A DNA stretch of 64,000 nt. Origin: Allocatelliglobosispora scoriae (GTDB taxonomy: Bacteria > Actinomycetota > Actinomycetes > Mycobacteriales > Micromonosporaceae). Under the pieces are notes generated by a model. It had not been told where the DNA came from, searched no databases, and was given only the letters and a program-made list of their open reading frames with translations. How positions within the stretch are numbered: the stretch's first letter is position 1; each line of letters begins with the position of its first letter. Shown here in pieces: positions 8,240-16,893 of this stretch. The position numbers and the translations under genes are program-made. The stretch covers positions 3,619,001-3,683,000 of the forward strand of contig NZ_JACHMN010000002.1 of the NCBI RefSeq assembly GCF_014204945.1. The letters are read 5' to 3'.

Positions 8240-10858
8240 TTGAAGCGCACAATTCGTGCGGCTGGCGCCGCCGCGTGCCTAGGCCTGTCCCTCATAGTGG
8301 TCGGCGCGACGTTGGGACAGAGCTCTCCTGAGCTCGCCTCCCTGCGCGGCCCCGCCCCCGCCGACGCCGATCCCACCGCGGCGCAGCCCGGCCAGGCCAC
8401 GCCGGCCGGCTCCGCCGTCACCAAGCCGCCGGCGGGCTCCGTCGAGGCCGGTCAGGCCGTCACCGAGCTGCGCAGCAACCACGGCAAGGACGCCCCCTCG
8501 GTGGTCCTGAACTCCGCCGGGACGATCAAATCGGTGACCGCGGCGCCCGGCAAGACGCTGGCGGCGCAGCGCGACGCCTTCACCACCCGCTACGCGGCGG
8601 GCTTCGGCGCGAGCTCGACCTCGAAGCTGCAGGCGGAAGCGCCGTCGAAGCTGCCGGGCGGCGACGCGGTCACGCGTTACCAGCAGGTCGTCGGCGGGCT
8701 GCCGGTGATGGGCGGCGAGCTGCTCGTCACCACGAACAGCAAGGGCGCCGTCCGCGGCGCGCTGAGCGCGCTCGACGGCAGCACCCCCAAGACGGTCAGC
8801 GCCCGGATCACCGCCGACGCCGCGCGCGCCGCGGCGATCAAGGCCTTCGGCGACAGGTACGCCACCGGCGCCGACCAGATCGCCCAGGCGACGGCGAAGC
8901 TGTGGCTCGCCGATCCCGCCAAGTTCGGGCAGCCGGGTTCCGGGCTGAGCCCGGTCTACTGGGTGAAGCTGACCGGTGCCGACGGTGGCGAGCTCGGCGA
9001 CGTGATCGTCGACGCGCTCACGGGCAAGGTCGGGCTGGCCGCCTCGGACCGCCAGACCGCGCGCTCGCGCCGTGTCTGCGACCTCGCCAACGGCCGGGTC
9101 AACCTCGATTTCGCCTACAACTACAGCTGCGCGGTCGGCACCACGCTCGGCAGCAAGTCGACCTCGCGTGCCGAGGGCAAGCCCGCCTCGTCGGTGGCGG
9201 AGGTCAACGCGGCCTATGACCACCTCGGCGCGGTCTACGACTTCTACAAGAACACCTTCGGGCTGGACTCCTTCGACGGTTCGGGTTCGGAGGTCCGGGC
9301 GACGGTCCGCACCTGCGACCTGACGCCGAGCCCCTGCCCCTACCCGAACGCCTTCTGGGAGGGCTCGCAGTTCGTCTTCGGCGCGGGCTTCGCGGTGGAC
9401 GACGTGGTCGCCCACGAGTTCACCCATGCCGTCACCGAATACTCCTCGGGCCTCTACTACTGGTACGAGCCCGGCGCGATCAACGAGGCCTTCTCCGACA
9501 TCATGGGCCAGTTCGTCGACCTGCGGACGCCCAACGACGACCAGGGCACCAACCGCTGGCTCCTCGGCGAGGCCCTCAACGGACCGACGCAGTACGGCGC
9601 GATCCGCAGCATGGCCAACCCGAACACCTTCGGCGACCCGGCTCGCTACAACGACCCGCTGTGGTACACGGACACCCTCGGCGCCGAGCGCGACAACGGC
9701 GGCGTGCACTACAACTCCGGTGTCGCCAACAAGCTCGCCTCGCTCCTCGCCGACGGCGGCACCTTCAACGGTGTCAAGGTCCGGGGCATCGGCCTTGGCC
9801 GGTCGGAGCAGCTCTGGTACCGGGTGATGCACCTCGTCTCCTCCGGTGCCGACTACCGGGAACTGCGGCTCGCGCTGGGCTCGGCCTGCCAGCAGCTCAT
9901 CGGCTCCTACTACATCCGGGCCGAGCACTGCGACAGCGTCCAGCAGGCGATCACGGCCGTGGCACTGCCGGTGACCAGCGCCAATGAGCGCACCGTCACG
10001 GCCGACTACTGCCCGGGCTCGCCCTACCAGGCCCCGGCGACCGTCTACCTCAACCAGTTCGAGAGCGGCATGTCCGGATGGACCACCGATCAGCCCGCGC
10101 GCTGGCAGGTGGCGCCGAGCCTGGACGTCCCATACACCTATGCCGCCAGCGGCCAGGGTTCGCTCAACGGCTGGACGAGCCAGTCCGGTCTGGGCAGCGG
10201 CACCTCCGCCGAGATGATCTCCGCGGTCACCCTGCCCGCGGGTACGCCGTACCTCAGCTACGCGACGAGTGTGTTCCTCAACTCCGGTGCCCAGGGCAAG
10301 GTCTACATCCAGGGGACCAACGGCACGTGGAACCCGGTCCAGACGATCACGACGCCCACCCGGGGCTACACGGTCAACCGGGTCGACCTCACGGCGTATG
10401 CGGGCCAGGCGGTCAAGGTGCGGTTCCGGATCGAGAACGCGGCCGGGATCGACTGGTACGTCGACGATGTGCAGCTCTACAGCTGCACGGGCCGGCCCAG
10501 CGCGCCGACCAAGCCGGTCGCCTACTACGACGGCACGTCGATCCGGGCCTGCTGGGGCCTGCCGCAGTACACCGGCACCGCGCCGTCCACGTGGGACGTC
10601 CAGGTGACGCCCGGCGGCACTCCGGAGCGGTCGACCTACAACGACCGGGAGCAGCTCCAGATCAAGAACGTCACCCAGGGCACGACATACACGATCACAG
10701 TCAGGTATGTCAGCAACGGGCAGCTCGGTGAGCCGCTCACCCTGGAGGTGAACGCGGCGGCGGGCAGCTACGTCCCGCCGTTCACGGTCGGCTCCGGTCG
10801 ACCGGCACCGGGTCCGCAGCCGGTCTGCGGCGGCGAGCGTACGGTGGCGCGACGCTGA
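8240..10858 (+). CDS. Secreted M4 (thermolysin-family) metallopeptidase with C-terminal beta domains
   Basis: 872 residues. An N-terminal signal peptide (MKRTIRAAGAAACLGL, cleavage near residue 30-35) is followed by an FTP/PepSY-type propeptide (about 70-270). The M4 catalytic domain holds zinc ligands His392 and His396 with Glu393 (HEFTHAVTE) and Glu416 in INEAFSD. The C-terminus adds a jelly-roll-like module (about 595-755, FESGMSGWTTD) and a fibronectin-III-like module (about 755-850). Likely an exoprotease matured by removal of the propeptide. The TTG start is supported by GGGGAG 7 bases upstream and by the signal peptide beginning there. Monocistronic, with its own promoter and terminator. 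Confidence 0.93.
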   Translation: MKRTIRAAGAAACLGLSLIVVGATLGQSSPELASLRGPAPADADPTAAQPGQATPAGSAVTKPPAGSVEAGQAVTELRSNHGKDAPSVVLNSAGTIKSVTAAPGKTLAAQRDAFTTRYAAGFGASSTSKLQAEAPSKLPGGDAVTRYQQVVGGLPVMGGELLVTTNSKGAVRGALSALDGSTPKTVSARITADAARAAAIKAFGDRYATGADQIAQATAKLWLADPAKFGQPGSGLSPVYWVKLTGADGGELGDVIVDALTGKVGLAASDRQTARSRRVCDLANGRVNLDFAYNYSCAVGTTLGSKSTSRAEGKPASSVAEVNAAYDHLGAVYDFYKNTFGLDSFDGSGSEVRATVRTCDLTPSPCPYPNAFWEGSQFVFGAGFAVDDVVAHEFTHAVTEYSSGLYYWYEPGAINEAFSDIMGQFVDLRTPNDDQGTNRWLLGEALNGPTQYGAIRSMANPNTFGDPARYNDPLWYTDTLGAERDNGGVHYNSGVANKLASLLADGGTFNGVKVRGIGLGRSEQLWYRVMHLVSSGADYRELRLALGSACQQLIGSYYIRAEHCDSVQQAITAVALPVTSANERTVTADYCPGSPYQAPATVYLNQFESGMSGWTTDQPARWQVAPSLDVPYTYAASGQGSLNGWTSQSGLGSGTSAEMISAVTLPAGTPYLSYATSVFLNSGAQGKVYIQGTNGTWNPVQTITTPTRGYTVNRVDLTAYAGQAVKVRFRIENAAGIDWYVDDVQLYSCTGRPSAPTKPVAYYDGTSIRACWGLPQYTGTAPSTWDVQVTPGGTPERSTYNDREQLQIKNVTQGTTYTITVRYVSNGQLGEPLTLEVNAAAGSYVPPFTVGSGRPAPGPQPVCGGERTVARR

Positions 10859-10880
10859 TCTGATCGATCGAGATCGCCAT

Positions 10881-10919
10881 CGAAGTGCCCCGGCCGGATC
10901 CCTCGGCCGGGGCACTTCG
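10881..10919 (+). terminator. Terminator hairpin after M4 protease
   Basis: Perfect 16-bp arms (CGAAGTGCCCCGGCCG and complement) with a 7-base loop, 22 bases after the stop codon. No long T-run follows, as is common in high-GC actinobacteria. Confidence 0.8.
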
Positions 10920-10991
10920 CGTTGACCACGTAAGATCGTCGTCATCGACAGCCTCGTCCTACAACTCGTCCTCCCGCTGCTCTTCTTCGCG

Positions 10992-12266
10992 TTGCTGACA
11001 GCCGCCAACGCGTTCTTCGTCGCAGCGGAGTTCTCGCTCGTCACGGTCGACCGCTCGGAGATCGATCAACTCGCGGACGCCGGCGACAAGCGTGCCCGTA
11101 CGGTCCGGCGGGCGCTGCGCCACCTCAGCTTCCAGCTCTCCGGTGCCCAGCTCGGCATCACGATCTCGGCGCTGCTCACCGGTTATATCGCGCAGCCCGC
11201 CTTCGATGTGATCCTCAAGCCGCTCGGCCTGCCGAAGGGGCTCAACCACGCGGTCGCCCTGGGCATCGCGACGCTGCTCTCGATGCTCCTCGGCGAGCTG
11301 GTGCCGAAGAACGCCGCGCTGGCGTCGCCGATGCCGCTGGCGTTGCGTACGGCGGCTCCGCTGCGGATCTTCTCGCGGACCTTCACCTGGCTCATCTTCG
11401 CCCTCAACGGCACCGCCAACTGGCTGGTCCGACGCCTGGGCATCGAGCCGCAGGAGGAGCTGGCGAGCGCCCGCTCACCCGAGGAGCTGGGCCTGCTCGC
11501 GGCGATCTCGGCCCAGGCCGGTGCGCTGCCGACGGAGACCGCCCTGCTGCTGCAGCGCACCGTGCGCTTCCGGGAGAAGCGGGCCGCCGAGGCGATGACC
11601 CCGCGGGTGGACGTGATCGGCCTGACCAAGGAGGCGACGATCGCCGACCTGATCGCGATCTCACGCGAGTCCGGGCTGAGCCGCTTCCCCATCTATGAGG
11701 AGACGCTCGACCAGGTCAACGGCGTGGTCTCGCTCATCGACGCGCTCAGCGTGAAGCCGGCGATGCGGGCGACGACCTCGGTGGCGACGGTCGCCCGCGA
11801 GCCCATCCTGGTGCCGGAGACGCTCGACCTCGACGGTGTCTGGGCGGCGCTGCGGGCCGGTGGTTCGGACCTCGCGATCGTCGTGGACGAATACGGCGGC
11901 ACCGACGGCGTCGTCACGATCGAGGACCTCGTCGAGGAGCTGGTGGGCGAGATCGCCGACGAACACGACGTCGAGGAGTTCCCCGAGGCCGTCGACCTGA
12001 TGGTGCTCTCCGACGCCCGCGAGCACGTCGTCGACGGGGTGCTGCGCGAGGACGAGCTGCGCGAGCAGACCGGCTTCCGGCTCCCCGACGGTCCCTACGA
12101 GACGCTGGCGGGCTTCCTGATGGCCCAGCTCGGCCACATCCCGCACGACGGCGAGGCCGTCACCTACAAGGGCTGGGAGTTCACCGTCGTCGAGATGGAC
12201 CGGCACCGTGTCGAGCAGGTCCGCGTGGTCCGCCCGGCCACCGACGAGGACGGGGACCGCTCGTGA
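10992..12266 (+). CDS. CNNM/CorC-HlyC family membrane protein (hemolysin family), start codon unclear
   Basis: 424 residues from TTG. An N-terminal DUF21/CNNM membrane domain (about 1-190, with LTAANAFFVAAEFSLV), a CBS pair (about 200-330, MTPRVDVIGL and FPIYEE) and a C-terminal CorC_HlyC domain (about 340-415) match bacterial CNNM proteins linked to Mg2+ or other cation transport. The first helix starts too late: the frame upstream reads IDSLVLQLVLPLLFFA back to base 10944, a typical start of this family, but has ATC where ATG is expected and no ATG, GTG or TTG before a stop at 10923. True initiation may be at ATC 10944 (or CTG 10977). GTGA overlap with its paralogue downstream. Confidence 0.85.
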   Translation: MLTAANAFFVAAEFSLVTVDRSEIDQLADAGDKRARTVRRALRHLSFQLSGAQLGITISALLTGYIAQPAFDVILKPLGLPKGLNHAVALGIATLLSMLLGELVPKNAALASPMPLALRTAAPLRIFSRTFTWLIFALNGTANWLVRRLGIEPQEELASARSPEELGLLAAISAQAGALPTETALLLQRTVRFREKRAAEAMTPRVDVIGLTKEATIADLIAISRESGLSRFPIYEETLDQVNGVVSLIDALSVKPAMRATTSVATVAREPILVPETLDLDGVWAALRAGGSDLAIVVDEYGGTDGVVTIEDLVEELVGEIADEHDVEEFPEAVDLMVLSDAREHVVDGVLREDELREQTGFRLPDGPYETLAGFLMAQLGHIPHDGEAVTYKGWEFTVVEMDRHRVEQVRVVRPATDEDGDRS

Positions 12267-13270
12267 CCAGCATCCTCGTCATGTTCATCCTGCTGCTCGG
12301 CAACGGGTTCTTCGTCGGCGCGGAGTTCGCGCTGATCGCGTCGCGGCGGACGGTGATCGAGCCGATGGCGGAGAATTCCCGCCCGGCCCGGTGGGCGCTG
12401 AGCGCGATGAGCCAGATCCCGCTGATGATCGCGGGTGCGCAGCTCGGCATCCAGTTCTGCTCGATCCTGCTCGGCGCCATCGCCGAACCCGCGATCGCGC
12501 ACCTGCTGGAGGCGCCCTTCGAGCTCGTCAACATGCCCGCCAACCTGATCCACCCGGTCGCCTTCGTGATCGCCCTGGGGATCGTCGTCTTCCTGCACAC
12601 CGTGCTCGGAGAGATGGTCCCGAAGAACATCACGCTCGCGGGTCCCGAGGCGTCGGTGCTCTGGCTCGGCCCGCCGATGCTCGCCTTCTGCACCGTCTTC
12701 AAGCCGCTGCTGCTGGTGATGAAGTGGCTCTCCCGGCGGGTGCTGAAGATCTGGCGGATCGACGCCGTCGACTCGGTGAAGTCGGTCTTCACCGCCGAGG
12801 AGCTGGCGGGGCTCGTCACCCAGTCGCGGACCGAGGGCCTGCTCGACCCCGAGCAGCACGCCCGGATCGCCGGTGCGCTCGCGCTGCACCAGCGGACGGC
12901 GGCCGACGCGCTGCGTCCCTGGGCCACGGTCACCACCGTCGCCGAGGACACGACACCGGCCGCGCTGGAGGTGCTGGCGACCCGGACGGGCCGCTCGCGC
13001 TTCCCGATCGTGCAGCGCGCCACCCGGCGGGTGCTGGGCTTCGTGCACATCAAGGACGTCATCGGGCTCTCCGGTGAGGACCGCACCGCGCCGATCCCGC
13101 AGTCGGCGATCCGGCCGCTGGCGGTCGTGCCGCCCGAGCGCACCCTCGCCGAGCTGCTGCTCGCGATGCGCCGCGAGCGCCGCCACATGGTGCTGGTCAG
13201 CGGCGGCACCAATCCGCTCGGCGTGGTGACGCTCGACGACGTGCTCGCCGCCGTCTACGGGCGCTCCTGA
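12263..13270 (+). CDS. CNNM family membrane protein, second copy
   Basis: 335 residues, paralogous to the preceding gene and translationally coupled to it by a GTGA overlap. It has the DUF21/CNNM domain (about 1-190; LLGNGFFVGAEFALIAS, then LGEMVPKNI) and a CBS pair (about 205-335; ADALRPWATV, SRFPIV, GFVHIKDV, GVVTLDDVLAAVYG). It ends right after the CBS pair and lacks the CorC_HlyC domain of its neighbour. Tandem long/short CNNM pairs are common in actinobacteria and may work as a heteromer; that is inference. Probable role in divalent cation homeostasis at the membrane. Confidence 0.9.
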   Translation: MTSILVMFILLLGNGFFVGAEFALIASRRTVIEPMAENSRPARWALSAMSQIPLMIAGAQLGIQFCSILLGAIAEPAIAHLLEAPFELVNMPANLIHPVAFVIALGIVVFLHTVLGEMVPKNITLAGPEASVLWLGPPMLAFCTVFKPLLLVMKWLSRRVLKIWRIDAVDSVKSVFTAEELAGLVTQSRTEGLLDPEQHARIAGALALHQRTAADALRPWATVTTVAEDTTPAALEVLATRTGRSRFPIVQRATRRVLGFVHIKDVIGLSGEDRTAPIPQSAIRPLAVVPPERTLAELLLAMRRERRHMVLVSGGTNPLGVVTLDDVLAAVYGRS

Positions 13271-13272
13271 CA

Positions 13273-13295
13273 GCGCCCTCGCGACGCGAGGGGCG
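13273..13295 (+). terminator. Weak terminator-like hairpin after CNNM pair
   Basis: CGCCCTCG / CGAGGGGCG arms with a CGACG-type loop directly after the stop codon at 13270. One bulged base; no T-tract. Confidence 0.4.
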
Positions 13296-13360
13296 TAAAG
13301 GGCCGTTAGCCCGGTGAAATAGGTTCGGATCGCGGGTTGATAGCTCGACTCGCCATCTTT

Positions 13361-14380
13361 ATGGTGTGGAACGTGGTTCCCCTCCGCAGGTTTTACCGTG
13401 GCCTCCTTCCGCTGTTCGTCGCCCTCACCGTCGTGCTCGTGCCCTCCGCGGTGCGCGCCGATCCGAGCGTCGCCGAGATCGAGAAGCAGATCGGGGACGC
13501 GTGGGAGAAGCTGGAGCCCATCGTCGAGCAGTACAACAAGGTGCACAGCCAGCTGACGAAGAACCAGAAGAAGGCTCGGGACCTCGAAGCGAAGATCATG
13601 CCGCTGCAGCTCAGCGTCTCCGTGGCGCTGTCGCAGGTGGGCGACCTCGCCTCGGACTACTACATCCGCGGCGGCGCGACCTCCAGTCTCAACGCGCTGC
13701 TCAACGCACCGACGCCGCAGGACTTCATCAACAAGATCATGATGCTGGACCAGCTCGCCCGGATGCAGAGCGACAAGGTCGCCGTCGCGGCGAAGGCGAA
13801 GGCCGGATTCGACGGGCAGAAGGCGGCGCTCGACAAGCTGATCGCCGAGCAGAAGGCGCAGGACACCGACCTCGCCGCCCGCAAGGCCGTCATCCAGAAG
13901 GAGATGGACCGGCTGCAGAAGCTGCGGCAGCAGGCCTACGGCAACACGTCGACGGGCGGCTCGCTGCGCATCGGAGCCTGCCCGGCGTCCTTCAGCGGCG
14001 GCACGGCGACTGCGGACCGGGGTTACAAGGCGGCGAAGCGGGCCTGTGCGCTGATCGGCAAGCCCTACGTCTGGGGCGCGACCGGTCCCAACAGCTATGA
14101 CTGCTCCGGGCTGACCCAGGAGGCCTGGCAGGCGGCGGGGGAGAACCTCACGCACTACACCGGCGACCAGTGGGGCGAATCGACATCGGTTAGCACTCCC
14201 ATCCCCGGTGACCTGGTCTTCTTCTATGGCGACCGGCATCATGTCGGGATCTTCGTCGGCACCGATGCGAGCGGGCGAAGGCTGATGGTCCACGCGCCGC
14301 ACTCCGGGGACCACGTTCGGATGGCCTATATCGGCAACATGCCGCTCTCACCCGGAGGGGCGTACCGCCGCCCGAAGTGA
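13361..14380 (+). CDS. NlpC/P60 peptidoglycan endopeptidase, RipA-like (first copy)
   Basis: 339 residues from ATG. Signal peptide (PLRRFYRGLLPLFVALTVVLV, cleavage near VRA-DP), a long coiled-coil (about 35-200: IEKQIGDAWEKLEPIVEQYNK and repeats of Lys/Gln/Glu heptads) and a C-terminal NlpC/P60 domain (about 220-339). The catalytic Cys is in NSYDCSGLTQ, the His in GDRHHVGIFVG, with a second polar residue near VHAPH. Family members cut D-Glu-mDAP bonds of peptidoglycan during daughter-cell separation. A TTG 24 bases upstream is also in frame, but neither has a clear Shine-Dalgarno. Strongly similar in layout to the gene at 15559. Confidence 0.88.
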   Translation: MVWNVVPLRRFYRGLLPLFVALTVVLVPSAVRADPSVAEIEKQIGDAWEKLEPIVEQYNKVHSQLTKNQKKARDLEAKIMPLQLSVSVALSQVGDLASDYYIRGGATSSLNALLNAPTPQDFINKIMMLDQLARMQSDKVAVAAKAKAGFDGQKAALDKLIAEQKAQDTDLAARKAVIQKEMDRLQKLRQQAYGNTSTGGSLRIGACPASFSGGTATADRGYKAAKRACALIGKPYVWGATGPNSYDCSGLTQEAWQAAGENLTHYTGDQWGESTSVSTPIPGDLVFFYGDRHHVGIFVGTDASGRRLMVHAPHSGDHVRMAYIGNMPLSPGGAYRRPK

Positions 14381-14393
14381 CAGAATTGTCCGA

Positions 14394-15260
14394 ATGGGAC
14401 GACTGCGTCGATCGTGGGTGCTGCTCGCTGCCGGAGTTGTCGCGGCGATTCTGTTCATCGCGATCACCTCTACCGACCGGCGGGACGCCGAGACCGAGCT
14501 GACGCAGCCGGGCGGCACGGTGGGCGTACCGGTCAACGTCCTTGAACCGACCGCGGACCTGTCGGTGAGCCTCGCGCCTGGCGCGACGCCGAGCGCGCTC
14601 CCCGCCCCGCTCGCGCCCTTCACCATCTTCTACGACCTCGACCAGGGCTTGGACCACCCCATCTGGGACATCGGTCGGTTGCTCCCCCTTCACCACCAGG
14701 GGGTACGCGACGGAAAGGTGCGCCGGGTCAGCCGTGATGTCGGCAACGCCGCCCTGTTCCCCGGGCTCTGCGAGGCTCGGGAGGAGTCGCAGTGCCCTCG
14801 CGCGATCCTGGAGAGCGACTCGGTTCCATGGCTCAATCCGGGCGCCCGCGATCTGCGCTGGGGTGCCCTCGTGCGGCTGCGCGGCGAGCTGACGACCGAG
14901 GGGGAGAACATCGTCCAGAAGGGCCGTTCCACCGCCGGTACGCAGTTCAAACTCCAAGTGGATCACCGGGCCGGACTGCCGAGCTGCGTGGTCGCCGGAC
15001 CCGTCCTCGGTGTCAATCGGATCTTCGTCGCACAGCGGAACGTCACCGTCGCCGACGGCGCCTGGCACACCCTCGACTGCACTCGCGTCGGCGGCACGTT
15101 GTCGCTGCTCGTTGATGGTGTGGTCGCGAGCAAGGTGGCCGTTCCCGCAGGTCTGTCCATCGTGAACGATGAACCGCTGCGAATCGGCGGCAAGGGTGTA
15201 GCCCCTGGCAACGACCAATTCCACGGTGTACTCGACAACATCTATGTCACCATCGGTTAG
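14394..15260 (+). CDS. Secreted/anchored LamG-like (concanavalin-fold) domain protein
   Basis: 288 residues. The basic N-terminus and one hydrophobic segment (about 8-25) look like a signal anchor. A Thr/Pro-rich linker (to about 75) is followed by a domain with RWGALVRLRGEL, FKLQVDHRAG, GAWHTLDCTR, LSLLVDGVVAS and LDNIYVTIG, which is the strand pattern of laminin-G/concanavalin-like lectin folds. Such domains usually bind sugars or proteins; the ligand here is unknown. It starts 13 bases after the stop of the first NlpC/P60 gene, suggesting co-transcription and a cell-surface role with these hydrolases. Confidence 0.7.
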   Translation: MGRLRRSWVLLAAGVVAAILFIAITSTDRRDAETELTQPGGTVGVPVNVLEPTADLSVSLAPGATPSALPAPLAPFTIFYDLDQGLDHPIWDIGRLLPLHHQGVRDGKVRRVSRDVGNAALFPGLCEAREESQCPRAILESDSVPWLNPGARDLRWGALVRLRGELTTEGENIVQKGRSTAGTQFKLQVDHRAGLPSCVVAGPVLGVNRIFVAQRNVTVADGAWHTLDCTRVGGTLSLLVDGVVASKVAVPAGLSIVNDEPLRIGGKGVAPGNDQFHGVLDNIYVTIG

Positions 15261-15370
15261 AGCTGCGACTACGTATCGAAGTTTGTCCGGACGCAAGTTG
15301 CGCTCGGGTTTGGGCCGCCATACAGTCGAAGCGCGCCGGAGGTAGGTCTTCCATCCCGGGAGACCCCGGC

Positions 15371-15510
15371 GCTACCGCCGAATCATTCAGCCGAGCTCCT
15401 TCGGCTGGCTGAACCGGGGACCCATGTTCCCTGGGGTGAATTCGCGTCGACCCGGCGCGATAGCGCGATCTTCCCGCGCGAACCCGTCAGCTAACCCGGT
15501 AGGCGGTGGA
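15371..15510 (+). ncRNA. ydaO-yuaA type c-di-AMP riboswitch (leader of NlpC/P60 gene)
   Basis: The leader shows the order of conserved pieces seen in ydaO aptamers: CCGCCGAATC, a hairpin (GCCGAG/CTCCTTCGGC), GAACCGGGGACCC, GGGGTGAATTC, and finally CGAACCCGTCAGCTAACCCG followed by GTAGGCGG. ACCGCC at 15374-15379 pairs with GGCGGT at 15502-15507 to close helix P1. A perfect 7-bp hairpin (GCGACGC AGG GCGTCGC, 15511-15527) sits between the aptamer and the ribosome-binding site and may be part of the expression platform. This class senses c-di-AMP and often precedes cell-wall hydrolase genes in actinobacteria, where it usually turns expression off. Confidence 0.88.
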
Positions 15511-15558
15511 GCGACGCAGGGCGTCGCTTCGCGGGTGGAAGAAGGAGACCGGACTACG

Positions 15559-16560
15559 GTGGCAAGCCATCCCGCGCGACCCATGAGGTCGCGCGCACTG
15601 CTCACCCTGCTCCTCACGGTTGTCGCCTCATTCGGCGTCCTGCTCGGCAGCGGCACGGCAGTGCATGCCGACCCCTCGCTCTCCGAGCTTGAGAAGCAGA
15701 TCGACGTCGCATGGAACAAACTCGAACCGGCGATCGAGGAGCACAACGCCACGAAGATCAAGCTGTCGCAGCAGCGCAAGAAGGTCGAGGCCATCCAGGC
15801 CAAGATCCTCCCTCTGCAGCTCAAGCTCGACATCGCGATGGATCGCGTCGGCGAATTCGCAACCTACATGTACACGGGCGGCAACACCAACGCCGTCACC
15901 TCTCTCCTCATGACGGGCGACCCGCAGGTCTTCACCGACCAGCTCATCCAGCTCGACCAGTTCGCTCGGATGCAGGCGGAGAGCGTGCAGGACGCGGTCG
16001 CGGCCCGTCAGGTGCTCCAGGACCAGAAGGCGCCGATGGACGCGCTGCTGGCGGACCTGCTGGAGCAGGAGAAGGCACAGGCCGCGAAGGCCAAGGAGCT
16101 CGACGCAGCCGTCGACAAGCTTCAGGCACAGGTGGCCAAGCTCTATGCGGGTTCGGCACAGCTCGGTTCGCTGCGACCGGCGGCCTGCCCCAGCACCTAC
16201 CCGGGTGGCAAGGCCGGCATCGCGGTCAAGTTCGCCTGCGCCCAGATCGGCAAGCCCTACGTCTGGGGCGCCGACGGACCGGGCAGCTACGACTGCTCCG
16301 GCCTGATGCTCGCGGCCTGGGGCAAGGCGGGCGTCAGCCTCCCGCACAATGCCGCCGCCCAGCGACGGACCATGCCCTACGTGAAGTACGCCGACCTGAG
16401 ACCAGGCGACTTCGTCTTCATGTACAGCGACATCCACCACGTCGGGATGTATGTCGGCAACGGATGGATCGTGCACGCTTCCCGTGCCGGCGTCCCGGTC
16501 CGGATGAAGCGTCTCGACACCGGTGACGTACACAGCTACGGCAGACCAAGCGCGGCCTGA
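15559..16560 (+). CDS. NlpC/P60 peptidoglycan endopeptidase, RipA-like (second copy, riboswitch-controlled)
   Basis: 333 residues from GTG. A signal peptide (SRALLTLLLTVVASFGVLLG, cleavage after VHA) leads into a coiled-coil (about 40-210; LEKQIDVAWNKLEPAIEEHN, close to the paralogue at 13361) and a C-terminal NlpC/P60 domain. Catalytic Cys is in GSYDCSGLML and His in SDIHHVGMYVG. It should cleave peptide stems of septal peptidoglycan outside the membrane. GTG was chosen because AAGGAG lies 11 bases upstream and the frame before it is riboswitch sequence; an ATG 24 bases downstream is the alternative. Control by c-di-AMP through the upstream aptamer is inferred. Confidence 0.9.
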   Translation: MASHPARPMRSRALLTLLLTVVASFGVLLGSGTAVHADPSLSELEKQIDVAWNKLEPAIEEHNATKIKLSQQRKKVEAIQAKILPLQLKLDIAMDRVGEFATYMYTGGNTNAVTSLLMTGDPQVFTDQLIQLDQFARMQAESVQDAVAARQVLQDQKAPMDALLADLLEQEKAQAAKAKELDAAVDKLQAQVAKLYAGSAQLGSLRPAACPSTYPGGKAGIAVKFACAQIGKPYVWGADGPGSYDCSGLMLAAWGKAGVSLPHNAAAQRRTMPYVKYADLRPGDFVFMYSDIHHVGMYVGNGWIVHASRAGVPVRMKRLDTGDVHSYGRPSAA

Positions 16561-16573
16561 GGCTGCTGCTCGT

Positions 16574-16612
16574 CAAGATCGCCGCGACCCCACAAGGGGC
16601 GCGGCGATCTTG
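16574..16612 (+). terminator. Terminator hairpin after second NlpC/P60 gene
   Basis: Perfect 13-bp arms (CAAGATCGCCGCG and complement) with additional CCCC/GGGG pairing inside the loop, 13 bases after the stop. Confidence 0.8.
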
Positions 16613-16683
16613 CGTTAAGGCCCGACCACTCTGCGCGAGTCCGGGCGCCCAGCCTGTGCACGCCGCGGTGTCAGCGCAGGCAA

Positions 16684-16889
16684 GTTGCGGGAGCTTCGCG
16701 GAGCGCGCCGCGGCGCCTGGACTGAGGAGCGCAGCGACGAGGGAAGGCGTCGCATAGGGGCGCGCGGAGCGAAGCGACCCAGAAATGTTGCGGGAGCTTC
16801 GCGGAGCGCGCCGCGGCGCCTGGACTGAGGAGCGCAGCGACGAGGGAAGGCGTCGCATGGAGGCGCGCGGAGCGAAGCGACCCAGATAT
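16684..16889 (+). repeat. Dispersed 103-bp repeat, two tandem direct copies
   Basis: Copy 1 (16684-16786) and copy 2 (16787-16889) start GTTGCGGGAGCTTCGCGGAG and are nearly identical over 103 bp. Together with the hairpin before them they fill the 333-bp gap between the NlpC/P60 gene and dcd, so no gene lies there. The same element occurs inverted at 39112-39326. It is GC-rich, with internal self-complementary pieces such as GGAGCGCGCCGCGGCGCC. The short open frames through it have no support as genes. Confidence 0.9.
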
Positions 16890-16893
16890 AGAG

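Noticed and set aside
13337-13360. TTG start for the first NlpC/P60 protein
   Set aside because: It only adds eight residues before the ATG and makes the signal peptide N-terminus unusually long; no Shine-Dalgarno supports it.
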